A DNA stretch of 64,000 bases from Aurelia coerulea. Taxonomy: Eukaryota > Cnidaria > Scyphozoa > Semaeostomeae > Ulmaridae. This document shows positions 52,027 to 62,880 of the stretch, piece after piece. The notes below the pieces were generated by a model that was not told the DNA's origin, did not search any database, and saw nothing but the letters and a program-made list of their open reading frames with translations. Position 1 is the first letter of the stretch, and each line of letters starts with the position of its first letter. The stretch lies in contig CM076954.1 in the NCBI GenBank assembly GCA_039566865.1, positions 6,580,001 to 6,644,000 of the forward strand, given 5' to 3'. The position numbers and the translations under genes are program-made.

Positions 52027-52446
52027 AATTGAAGAATTCCGTCAGGGCGCGAAGCGCCCGCAATGGAATTCAGATTTTATGAATAAAATCGAAGCACGAT
52101 CTAATACTGGATTCAAGCCCATTCTCTTGGCATATTGGAGCCCAGACGGAAACCAAAAACCCGGACCAACGGACCACAGGACCAACGAAGAAGACCCTGA
52201 ATCAGAGTGACAATAAATAAAACACAGATTTTGATGCACTCAAATTTTCAATATAACGAATGAACACAACTGTTTCATCTCTCTTCATCTCCTGAAGAAT
52301 CTGCGACCTGAAGAATGAAGGAAAATAAACTCATTCCTATGTGACAAAGGGCTGGTGGGAGGGACAGTATTAGATCGTGCTTCGATTTTATTCATAAAAT
52401 CTGAATTCCATTGCGGGCGCTTCGCGCCCTGACGGAATTCTTCAAT
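52027..52446. mobile_element. 420-bp foldback sharing DIRS terminal sequence
   Basis: Two 83-nt arms (52027-52109 and 52364-52446) are near-exact inverted copies, each containing GAATTCCGTCAGGGCGCG and GATCTAATACTG. Inward, the left arm continues GATTCAAGCCCATTCTC and CATATTGGAGCCCAGAC, the same order as in the ends of the neighbouring DIRS. Probably a non-autonomous relative lying against the DIRS left end. No coding content. Confidence 0.65.
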
Positions 52447-52535
52447 TTTATTTCATAAAATCTCCGCCGATCTAATACTGGATTCAAGTCCATTCTCCTT
52501 ACATATTGGAGCCCAGACTCCCACACGTCCTCTGT

Positions 52536-53504
52536 TCAAAGCGTGGTACTATTAGAGAAAAGAGAATTTTGAAACTTGCTTGCAGAATTAACCACTGATT
52601 TGTTGTAATGTTTCTGCCAAGTAGTTTTCCCTGACCACTGACCCCTTTTCAAAATGTCCTTCAAAGAGCATCCCTTACATTTGGCTTTAGAAGTGGATGC
52701 AGATCTACTAGAATGTGCCTTAAAAATGTTTATGTCTACCCCTGAATTTTCAAGCAAAGCTTTTACCCAGCCTGAAATTGTTGATTTGGCAACCTCATTA
52801 TGGGGCTGGATTGTACTTAACAACAATTGACATTTGCTGCCTGCCCGCCATTGCAATGATCTTTTTAAATAAATATCAATAGCTGACACAACACAAAGTT
52901 TCCTGTTTGATTCTAGTTCAAAAAATTCCAAGGATGGAGGGGGTTTTCCCTTTTTCCAGCTTTTGCTCACCTTTGTAAACTGAAAGATGTAGGAAGTGGC
53001 AGACCTTGTCATAAACCTGATATCTAAATTTTGAATCTCTGAGCACCTACATGCTGAAGCCAATGCAAGCAGCATCATTAACTTTAATGTTAACAGGCGA
53101 TCTGATAACTGGTCATTGTCTGGTAAATCATTCAAATATGAGAATACCTGTTCCACATCCCACACAAAAGAGTATCGTGGTTGTGGTGGTCGTTGGTTAA
53201 ATATCCCGGTCATCAATGAGGATACCCTGGGGTGTTGGCCTACTGGAATACTCTCAATTGGGTCATGGTATGCTGATATTGCAGACCGATGACAGTTTAT
53301 GGAACTGTATTTATAATCTAAATCATACAGTTCGGCCAAAAAGTCCAGCACAAAATTTAGAGGGCATTTAAAGGGATCAATTTGTTGTTTTCTACACCAG
53401 CCAGACCACTTTCCCCAGGACGATTCGTAATTAGCAAGCGAACCTTGTCTTCTGGCATTTGTGATAAGTCCTGCAGCCCTCTCTGATATTCCCTCGTTTG
53501 CCAA
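52536..53504 (-). CDS. DIRS tyrosine recombinase
   Basis: 322 codons, no stop. An N-terminal SAM-like core-binding part (residues 20-100, with SSWGKWSGWCRKQQIDPF), then a phage-integrase-type catalytic domain with Arg153 (ASACRCSEI), His264-x-x-Arg267 (HSSRSAS) and Tyr300 (TTWQKHY). All catalytic residues expected of the family are visible, so this gene looks intact although its partner genes are damaged. It would insert the circular cDNA without target duplication. The ATG at 53504 lies inside the RNase H frame; the overlap is normal for DIRS. A cellular integrase is unlikely given the context. Confidence 0.85.
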   Translation of the reverse strand: MANEGISERAAGLITNARRQGSLANYESSWGKWSGWCRKQQIDPFKCPLNFVLDFLAELYDLDYKYSSINCHRSAISAYHDPIESIPVGQHPRVSSLMTGIFNQRPPQPRYSFVWDVEQVFSYLNDLPDNDQLSDRLLTLKLMMLLALASACRCSEIQNLDIRFMTRSATSYIFQFTKVSKSWKKGKPPPSLEFFELESNRKLCVVSAIDIYLKRSLQWRAGSKCQLLLSTIQPHNEVAKSTISGWVKALLENSGVDINIFKAHSSRSASTSKAKCKGCSLKDILKRGQWSGKTTWQKHYNKSVVNSASKFQNSLFSNSTTL

Positions 53505-56050
53505 ATTTTTCCTGAAATTTTCCAGGCCACCAACTTTAGGGACTCATTTTGTACCAAAGGATGTATCACTCCTTGTGGATCGACTAACAAGTTGGAAACT
53601 ACTGGCAGTAACATTGGATTCTGTACTGACATTTGTAGTAACTGTCCGTACCATGGTTGTGTTTGCCAAGCAGGGGTTATCAAAACCATGCAAACTTTCT
53701 CCACCCTTGCTTTTGCAATCACTCTCCCAATCAGAGAAAATGGAGGGAAAGCATAAGGGGCGAGATGCGACCACCTTTGTTGCAGTGCATCTGTGGCTTG
53801 ACTGTATGGATCTGGTCTCCAAGCCATATAGGCTGGGACTTGATGAAAAAGTCTTGAGGCAAACAAATCCATGTCCGGACGACCCCACACTTGACAAATT
53901 TGTTGAAAAACTTGTGGGCAAAGCAACCATTCGCTGGAGTCGTGGAAATGTCGAGAGGCTATGTCCGCCTGCGTATTCAAGACCCCTGGGAGATATTCTG
54001 CTGTTATTTTGATCTGTTTCTTGAGCAGAAAGTCCCATATTTCCTTTGCTATGGATGTTAACTCTTCGCTGTGGGTACCGCCCATCCTGACAAGATATGC
54101 TAGGGCTGTCATATTGTCCATTTGCAAATGTACTGCTGACATCTCCCTGATTTTTGAAAAGGTGAGAAGAGCAAGATGAACTGCCCTCAGTTCTAATAAA
54201 TTGATTTATTGACTGGACTCCTGAGAAGTCCATTGCCCCCCTACTGATTGTCCCAAGCAATGAGCACCCCAGCCCTTCTTGGATGCATCCGTTTGGATGA
54301 CTATCTTCGCAGTTGGGAGCACTATTGACCTTCCATTTGTCAAGTGAAGGTTGCTTATCCACCAATCTATTTCCTGTAAAGATTTTTGATTTAATGTTAT
54401 GTAAGACTGATATGTTTGGTTCAGTCTCAAAGATTCTATCACCTGTTGTTGCAGGTATCTCAGTTGTAACTGTGCAGGCAAAACTGCTTGTGCTGTTGAA
54501 GACAGTGTGCCTATAAGACTGGAAAGTCTCCACACAGTTATTCTGGGGTTCCCCTGTACCCCTTGACACTGTCTTGTAAGATTGTTGACTTTTTGTTGGG
54601 GAAGATTCAGTGTCATGTCTAAGGAGTTGATCTCCATTCCCAAAAATTATATTCTCTGCACTGGGGTCAACTGTGATTTGGTTTGATTTATCACAAAACC
54701 CAAATGCTGCAGGAGAAAGAGCAGAGTGTCTCTTGCCATATGCATTTTCTCCACTGACTGACACATCAACAGCATATCGTCTAAATATATTATTATCCGA
54801 ATGCTTAAACGACGCATCAGGGCAATTGGTATTTTTAGTAGTTTGGTAAACAGCCTTGGTGCTGGCCCAAGGCCAAAACAAAGGCACAGAAATTGGTAAA
54901 TGTTGTCCTTCCATTGGAACCGAACATACTTCCTTGCTGTCTGATGCAGTGGAATGGAGAAATATGCATCCTTCAAATCCACCTTGCATAGATAATCCTT
55001 CTCCTGGAGCATTTCCTTCAGGAGATGGAGACCCTCCATTTTGAAATGTAGGTAGGGTAGGTAAGAATTCAGATTCTTTAAATTTATAACTGGTCTGTTT
55101 CCCCCGTCTTTCTTTTCGACAAGGAGCAGATTGCTTAAAAACTGGTCCTTGCGAGACATGACTTTTTGAATAGCCCCTTTCCTCAACATGGCCTCTATTT
55201 CCTTGTCTATCAGGGCAGACTGCTCCGCATTCATTTTGGCTTGATGCGGGGGTTTGTTTTGAGTTGGTTCTTCTACAAACGAAAGTCTTAATCCTGATAC
55301 CAGTTCTAGGATATCTGGATCTTTTGTGAGAATTTGCCAGTTGTTTACAAAATACTGCAGTCTTCCGGCAAGGTGTACCTCCCTTATTATTTGAAGAGGA
55401 AAAAGCCCCTTTATTATTGGGTGAACATTTTTTAGTTCTGTTACCGCAATAATTTCTGGTCTGTTTGTTGTCATGTTGAGGAGAGGCTCTATTCTCGTGT
55501 TTTTTCTTACCACGAAATCCTCTCTGCTGGCCCTCGTGCCTGAAGTTTGTTTGTGTGGGCCGCCTGGTTGCTGTTGTGAGCCACCTGACTTTGAAAAAAC
55601 AGCTGTGCGCCCCCCAAATCCTCTCTGATATGAGGGGCCTTTCCGAAAGGGCTGTTTCTTTCCATCTGTACTCTTGTACACCTCCGTGGACTCCTTCTTT
55701 GCTTTGAAAGTGTCCATCACATGTTTTCTGAATGGTTTACCAAACAAATTATCATCCTTATTTGATGCGAACAGTGCTGCTTGTTCTTTCACCGTTGATT
55801 TGATTTTCCTTGTATCATTCATCACTGCTGACAAAGCATTGCAACGTCTTTGATATGTCATTGAATTAACAGCTTGTCCAAGTAGCATAACGGATTGTTC
55901 GAGACTTGTGGTGAGGTCTTCCAAAGGAATTTCAACCTTGTCATCTTTAGCATTATTTGCCTCTTCAAGTGTCATCCACACTTTTGAAAGTGGACCAAAA
56001 ACGTTGAGAGCCTTCTGTTGCATTCTTTCCAAGTTCGAGTCCCAAAAGAG
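53357..56050 (-). pseudogene. DIRS reverse transcriptase-RNase H
   Basis: One frame of about 890 codons with two stops: TAA at 54644-54646 (PVQRI-stop-FLGMEI) and TAA at 54203-54205 (QESSQ-stop-INLLELRAVH). RT motifs: KKDGGNRPVINLKNLNSYLP, CKVDLKDAYFSIPLH, QFLCLCFGLGPAP, IIIYLDDMLLM (YLDD at about 54775-54786). RNase H: IVIQTDASKKGWGAH, then HLQMDNMTALAYLVRMGGT and an EYLPGVLNTQADIASR end. It copies element RNA and removes the RNA strand. It overlaps the recombinase gene by about 150 nt. Confidence 0.8.
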
Positions 56051-56586
56051 TTCTGATCTCTTTTTCTTCTCCTCCTTCTTTTTTCTTGCTCTTTGAAAAA
56101 GTCATCCAGCTTCTTAGGCCCTTGAATGTTTGAGGGCACAGGACTGGTTGTTAAAATACTGTCCTTTACGTCCTTCTCTGGGACGAAATTCTTTAAATGT
56201 TTGTTGGCATAATCTGCCATACCTGCAGGTAAATCCCAATCGTACTGTGCTTCCTCGGCCAAAGCTTCAAACCTCTTTCTTTTATAGGGAGGTTCGTTTG
56301 CAGGTAACTTTGATGACGAATCTTCATTCTCGCTGTCATCAGAATCCTCCGAATCCGAATTCTCAGACGATTCAGATGAAGATTCAGATGCCTCGTGATT
56401 GCCACGAGGCTCCACCTTCCTCTTTCTCTTTGTACTTTTTGAGGAAGACCCTGACAAATTCTGCTCAATGGCGTCAGGTTCTTGACCTACACGGCTCTCA
56501 GTATGTGCCGGAAGGTCATTTTTGATTACAAAGTCCAACTTTGTAATCTAAGAGGGGGCTCCGGGTCAGTCAGAAAGAAAGAAAGT

Positions 56587-56617
<31 letters not shown>

Positions 56618-57607
56618 TCCGTCACGCTCGTTAAAGCAATTGATTAACGTTTTACCTCTGCTAATTGGCACTGAAATAAAGAAAGCGCACAGAAAGCGCA
56701 CACAAGACAGAAGTTTCCCGCGATCAGATAGAAAAATTTGACGTCGGCATGTTTCATGTTAGACAGATTTGACACCATAAGATGGATAAATCACCATGAT
56801 GTTTACCCTGGCACAGCAACAAATTTACCCAGAATTGGCACGTTCTTGACTTCATTAGCAGCTTAATTACGTTAAAACAATCGTTTTCTAGAACGAACGC
56901 ATCATTAGCCACTTTGTTGATAGTACTCATTATGCAAATAAGTCAACTTTAGAGGATGATGTAACCGGCGGCCTGCACAGAGGCTAGCATTCGCAGCCTC
57001 ACCGAAGGTAGAAGGACCCCCTCCTGCACAGCTACAGATGCAAATATGCAAACGTCGCAGGTGAAGTTGAGAGGAAAGGTGCAGAATCCCATCAAACAAT
57101 GGCGCCATTCACTGAGGGAAGGCTCATGATCACACTGAACCAAAACATCTTCATGCATACGATTCTGCACAGATGTTATTTTCGTGACTGCTTGTCTCAT
57201 ATTAGATGCCCGCGAATAGAAACGTTCTGCAGAGTTCTGCATAAGTAATTTTGGGTTATTGTTAATCTCACATGACATCTAATTTTAGACGATGCACCAA
57301 TAGTTTCATGCACGAACCAAGCCAACTAGGGGTAATGATTTTTGATTTGTTGCGTATCATCTTCGTTTGACATAAAGATCAAAATTTTGCTTTTCGGGCG
57401 ATTCTTGTCGTTTTACAAGGCGCTTGATTTGCTATTGAAGGCGACTTTAGCAGCAACATTCATCCCTCTGACTGTAGCTAAAAACAGCATCACAACGATC
57501 ATTTGGGGTTATGAAGAACTCGATATTCTGATTTTCTTATGCTTGCTTAGCTCAGGACGGACTTTGTAATCATCCAAAAGGATCTTATGTTCAGATTCCC
57601 GACTCAT
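56050..57607 (-). pseudogene. DIRS Gag-like protein, interrupted by intron or MITE
   Basis: A first ATG at 57607-57605 opens MSRESEHKILLDDYK (57607-57563). A 1015-bp non-coding stretch (56548-57562) follows. After it the frame continues ITKLDFVIKNDLPAHTES, a Lys-rich segment, a long Ser/Glu/Asp tract (residues like SESSSESSENSDSEDSDDSE), PPYKRKRFEALAEEA, YDWDLPAGMADYANKHLKNF. Near 56050 a frameshift in an A/G-rich run leads into the frame with LFWDSNLERMQQKAL. GT/AG borders and phase 0 on both sides allow splicing, but GATTACAAAG at both borders also fits an insertion. Confidence 0.6.
56548..57562 (-). repeat. 1.0-kb interruption of DIRS gag (intron or MITE), copy B
   Basis: Starts GTCCGTCC and ends TTAG on the minus strand. 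It contains an (AAAG)n microsatellite at 56572-56617. The same repeat occurs inverted at 6466-7620 with a further MITE inside. Ends carry GATTACAAAGTCC and GGACTTTGTAATC inverted repeats. Confidence 0.65.
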
Positions 57608-57776
57608 CGCTCATGCAGATGAGAACGGATATTCATTTCGAGCTCACTAAACACACGTCCGTCTTAGGCCAAGAGAAGAGCTGAAAGAGGACTTGTGGGA
57701 GTCTGGGCTCCAATATGTAAGGAGAATGGACTTGAATCCAGTATTAGATCGGCGGAGATTTTATGAAATAAAATCG

Positions 57777-60236
57777 TGCGTTAGATAAGTATGATAACAT
57801 AATACTTATCAATATTGATACCCATAATAAGACAGATCCTGGTTTTGACAAATTAGCTTCTTTTTGCGATGTATTCGGTTTATCTAATCTAGTAACGTCG
57901 AAAACTTGTTTCACAAAGAACCATAGTTCATCAATTGATGTTATTTTAACAAATAGACCCAGGTCTTTTCAGAAGACCTCCGTTTTTGAAACAGGTCTGA
58001 GCGACTATCATGGTCTTGTAGCTACCACTATGAAATCAACTGTTCCCAGGCTAAAACCGAAACAAATTAAATATCGCAGCTACAGAAATTTCGTCCCCGA
58101 AAATTTCTTGAAGGATGTCAAGCAGGCTAATCTTGTGTTCGATGAAACAGACCCTAATAAATCTTATGACCATCTGACTGAAGCTTTCCGAAATGTAGTT
58201 GATAAACATGCTCCCAAGAAAACGAAGTTTCTTATGGGAAATAATGCACCCTTTATGAATCCAGAATTGAAAAAGGCTATATATACTCGTTCCAGGTTCA
58301 AAAATCGATTAAATAAATATTCTTCCAAGCAAAATGAAAACATTTATAAAAAGCAGCGAAACAAATGTGTTGCCTTACGTAAAAAAGCCATTAAGAATTT
58401 TTTTAAGAAAGTCACAAGCAAGGGTTTGATGTCAAATAAAGCTTTCTGGGATCTCGTGAAGCCTTTTCTCTCAAACAAAGGTGGCTTGACTGGTAACGAT
58501 ATTTCCCTGGTTAAGGATGATAGAATTGTTACTAATGACCACGATTTATGTGAGATTTTTAACGATTATTACATAAATATTGTCGAAAATACTTCTGGAA
58601 AGAAACCTTCCAACATTGCCGATACAGTTTCAACAAGTGATGACAGAGAAATTGTGAGACTGATTCTTGACAAATACAAGGATCACCCGAGTATTCTAGC
58701 GATAGTTCAAGACCCCGAACATATTTTTGAAACGTTTTCTTTCAAAGAGGTTTCAACCAGAGATGTCTGGCTCCAATTAGAGAGGCTGGATGGCAGTAAA
58801 TAAACAGGTGTTGATCAGATTCCACCAAAACTTGTTTCTCTGGCTAGTAACGAATTAGCGGCCCCTCTTTCAAACGCCATAAATTGCAGTATTCGTAATT
58901 TCACATTTCCCCAAAACGCAAAAACTGCCGCAGTTTGCCCCCTAGATAAAGGTGAACCCATTCGCACTGTGGAGAGAAATTATCGTCCAGTGAGCGTACT
59001 TAACACTTTTTCTAAGATTTTTGAACAAATTTTAAAAGGACAATTAATGCCCGTTCTAGATAACACCCTATCAAACTTTGTCGCAGCTTATAGGAAAGCA
59101 TATAGTACTCAACATGTTTTAATCAGACTCGTGGAAGATTGGAAATCTAAACTTAATGATAATTTCATTGTAGGTGCTGTCTTGATGGATCTTTCAAAAG
59201 CTTTCGATTGCATCCCACATGATTTGATAATAGCCAAACTCCATGCATATGGCTTTCATGAAAATGCATTAGTTCTAGTTTATTCCTATTTGAAAAAACG
59301 GAGCCAAAGTGTGCGGATAAATAATGTCTACAGTCCTTTTCAAGATATTGTATCAGGAGTACCCCAAGGATCTGTATTAGGCCCTATTCTTTTCAATTTC
59401 TATATAAATGATCTTTTCTTCTTCATTAAGCAAGCTACCATGTACAACTATGCTGATGATAATACGTTAGCTTACTTTTCCAGGTCCTTGCCGGATCTTG
59501 TCAAGGTTTTGGAAAAGGAAGCAGGTAATGCCTTAATTTGGCTCGAACAAAATGAAATGATTGCGAACCCTGACAAATTCCATGCACTTTTTGTGAAAAA
59601 AGATCAGACAAATACTTTAGGCATAAACCTCGATTTCCAGGGACACACCATCAAATCGGAAGAAAATGTCAAACTTTTAGGCGTAACACTAGATTACAAA
59701 CTGAATTTTGACCCACATAAATCCAATCTTTGCAAGAAAGCGGCGGCACAACTAAACGTTCTGAAACGACTCAGGTCGTTTATTGGTTTTGCTGAAAGAG
59801 AAGTTTTGGTTCAAAGTTTTGTATACTCAAATTTTAACTATTGTCCCTTAGTTTGGTATTTTTTATCATCAAAATCATTGCAGAAAATTGAAAGAATGCA
59901 GGAACGTGCATTGAGATTTCTGTATAACGATCACAAAAGTACCTATTGTGATCTACTTCTCAAATGGAAAAATGTACAATGCAAGTTACTCGTCAAAGGG
60001 CACTTTGCATCGAAATCTTTAAAACAATGAAAAACTTGAATCCATCATTTATGAATAACATCTTTAGTTTTAGGACTTCAAATTATTCATCACGGTATCC
60101 GAATAACTTGAATCATTTTCGGCCAAATCAAGTAACTTTCGGTTCTAAGAGCCTTAAAGCAATGGGACCTCAAATCTGGAATTGTTTACCGAATGAATTA
60201 AAATCAGCTGAAAACCTTAACAGTTTCAAAAGATGA
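57777..60236 (+). pseudogene. CR1-like LINE ORF2: endonuclease end, RT
   Basis: Reads SSIDVILTNRPRSFQKTSVF, a linker with KAFWDLVKPFLSNKGGLTGN and EIFNDYYINIVENTSG, an in-frame TAA at 58801 (DGSK-stop-TGVDQIPPKL), then [74 protein letters not shown] (catalytic DD), KLLGVTLDYKLNFDPHKS, FNYCPLVWYFLSSKSLQKIE. A frameshift near 59985 moves to the C-terminal frame (TRQRALCIEIFKTMKNLNPS, ending KAMGPQIWNCLPNELKSAEN). Nearly complete RT, but with one stop and one frameshift. Confidence 0.8.
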
Positions 60237-60868
60237 TAAAACAATGGGACAGACCAAGCTGTAAATGTAATGCTTGTAAATATTACAGTCTATAAATTTT
60301 GTTCATAGTATTTCCTCTATTCACATTTGAATTTAATTTGTTAATTTATTCGTTTATTTAATTTAACATCATTCGATTTAGATTAGCTAACTTATGTATA
60401 TATGTATATAATGTGTATGTATTTTGGCTAGAGTTAATTATCGAATTGAAATAAGATGAACAAACAACAAACAAACTTTTGATAATCTTTCAATGAACAG
60501 TATGCAGGAGACAGATAGATGTAGCTTCTGACTATAGATGTTACCATAAGAATGAACTTTGTCTACTTGAGAAATCCTGGAGAAATGCTCAAAGGATTGA
60601 TTCATTTTGATCAATACATTTAAAATGAGAAACCAAAAAAGAAGGATAGGAAAGAGGATCCTCCTGTCCATCTGCCAATGATAAATTCCGTCATTAAACC
60701 CTTGCCATTAGAAGTGAAGTCACTCTTAGAGTAAACCAAAAGCAAGAAAAAGCTGCAGTCATTTGTACAACAGAGATGATTAACAGGCCCAGGAGCAAAG
60801 TTACTTTGATATCCGGAAGGTGGTCAGTCATGTTTTATGAGATCCTCATTTACGCTGTGATGTTGTTG

Positions 60869-62187
60869 TGTGATACCTCGCAGCTATTGCGCTAAAAGGG
60901 GCTGTACGCCTCCCCCGTTATCAATTTAGAAATTTTTTCCTGGACTTTCTAAGGAATATTACAAGGTTCGAATGAGAAGGCATTGATCCCATAGACAAAT
61001 AGTTATTCTGTGTCAATTCCTGCATGTTGAGACCGGCAACCAATGCATCGATCGGGAACGCATCCTCAGTTGCTAGACAAATAACTCGTTAACTCCGAAT
61101 GAGGCAAGACAGAGAAAGGTCTCATTGGCCACACTGCACTTTCACAAAACATTTCTAACGATTTTGTAAAACTGAAAAACTCTTCCTGCATTAAATATAC
61201 AATAACACCAGGGGGAGGGGGTTCTTGACCAAACTTCAGATAAGGGTGTGCCACCAGCATCTTCAGAATGATACCGTTGGCTAGACCAATTTTTGTGAAA
61301 ATGACACCCTTGACCAGACTAACTTCTCCATTATAAGCGCAACAAGCTGTCGTTCCCTAGACAAAAATTGCCAAAGTATCGCCTTCTCTTGTCCAAAATC
61401 GCCAAAATGCCAGATTTTTAGACTCGAATTGCGAAAATTTGACATTTCCCTTTCCAAACTTGTCAAAGAATACCCTTGCCTAGACTAAAGCTCTAAAGTT
61501 TCCGAAAAGTATACCCGTGGCCAGACTTGGAGTCCGAAAAAGTCTACCCTTTTGAGGCACATCCCTAAGTACTTTCACTATGGAAGAACCCTCTCCCCCG
61601 CCCTGTGAATAACACGACAGGGAATAATCATACGGGCAAGTGAAGAAACAAAGCAGGCAGTGGTCAAAATACTATAAAAATATGTCAACTGGTTTGGATT
61701 GATTGCAAACTAGGTTAGATTGATAAAGAATAGCTCTGAAGATAGCGTCAAAAATGGAGTATTGGTATCTACTTGTTTGTGACGAAGCATGCTATAGCGG
61801 TCTCTATGACCTAGTAAGCATAGAACAGTGATTTTATAGATATTCACGACAAAAAATATCCCTTACCTAGAGACAAATTAGTACGGTGTTGCCCAAAATG
61901 TAAATCTTAACTTGTGTGACAATTTTTTGACGATTTTATGTCAATAAGACAAATGGCATTCATTTCTAATATATAGTGGATTCCTTGACAGGTATAAGCC
62001 AATTGAAAGTACAAGATCTGCTATTTATTCTAATTTGCATGCTAGCAGAGAAAAGATGATCAGATACAAGAGATCACAAGATACTCACTGCACAAAATGC
62101 CCTCAAGTTGGCTGGTTGCTGGTTGGCAAGTGCTTATGATGCTAAGATGAAGTTGCTGCAGTTTGACAATTTGTCCATGAGGGGCAA
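60869..62187. other. Spacer of the foldback element, non-coding
   Basis: No gene. About 61200-61565 has an irregular iteration of gaccagact-, gccaaaa- and ccgaaaaagta-type words, similar in style to 22820-22990. The rest shows nothing. Confidence 0.45.
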
Positions 62188-62880
62188 CACCACAGCGTAA
62201 ATAAGAATCTCATGAAAAATAACTGACCACTTTCCGGATATCAAAGTAACTTTGCTCCTGGGCCCGTTAATCATCTCTGTTGTACAAATGACTGCAGCTT
62301 TTTCTTGCGTTTGGTTTACTCTAAGAGCGACTTCACCTCTGCTGGCAAGGGTTTAATGACGGAATTTATCATTGGCAGATGGACAGGAGGATCCTCTTTC
62401 CTATCCTTCTTTTTTGGTTTCTCATTTTAAATGTATTGATCAAAATGAATCAATCCTTTGAGCATTTCTCTAGGATTTCTCAAGTAGACCAAGTTCATTC
62501 TTATGGTAACATCTATAGTCAGAAGCTACATCTATCTATCTCCTGCATACTGTTCATTGAAAGATTATCAAAAGTACAGGCTCTGTGTGCAGGGTGACTT
62601 TAAGTTAAGAGCACTGCTTCGTTGGAAGAAAATGTTTTTAAGCCTTCGTTGTGCACCACTTTTTGGAAAGTTCCACGTTTCTGCGCATGAGCAGTAGCAA
62701 TTTATCGCTAAACAAGGTCTATTTTGGTCTCAAATGATTTTGTCCTTTAAATGACTCCACCCTGACACTCCATTGCCTTGAAAATGGTGAGATTTGCTCA
62801 CAAAAAGCCCGTTTATTGGATGTTTTACCAGTGAATTAACGCCAAAAAGGGGTCCATCTTTCAACGCCATTTCCAGAAAA

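Larger units (their letters stand above)
52445..57774 (-). mobile_element. DIRS-type tyrosine-recombinase retroelement
   Basis: Inverted terminal repeats of about 89 bp (52445-52533 and about 57684-57774) starting ATTTTATTTCATAAAATC. Minus-strand genes: Gag (57607 to about 56050), RT-RNase H (about 56050-53357) and tyrosine recombinase (53504-52536), overlapping as in DIRS elements. These integrate with a tyrosine recombinase and make no target duplication; none is seen here. Frameshift and two stops make it defective, but only lightly. Confidence 0.85.
51934..60474 (+). mobile_element. CR1-like LINE (plus), split by DIRS and a foldback
   Basis: Starts in the endonuclease (VVTKNKWIIYSVYRPPNYD, ETFLSNLSTSIN) and resumes at 57777 with ALDKYDNIILINID, then continues to the RT C-terminus at about 60236 and a 3' UTR ending near (CAAA)n at 60460-60474. 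The right arm of the host foldback shows the empty site (GAGCCTG joined to TACTTTTGATAATC). Confidence 0.78.
51630..62880. mobile_element. Foldback element with ~700-bp inverted arms, interrupted
   Basis: Outer ends TTTTCTGGAAAT at 51630 and its complement at 62880. The left arm is 51630-51933 plus 60475 to about 60868; the right arm is about 62188-62880. The arms are about 700 bp and highly similar; the original spacer is about 1.3 kb (60869-62187). A CR1-like LINE (51934-60474) sits in the left arm. No transposase found. Confidence 0.7.

Noticed and set aside
55972..56538. Frame beginning MDFVIKNDLP taken as the DIRS Gag start
   Set aside because: The first codon is TTG in the hairpin at the interruption border; the coding continues in phase with an upstream ATG exon.
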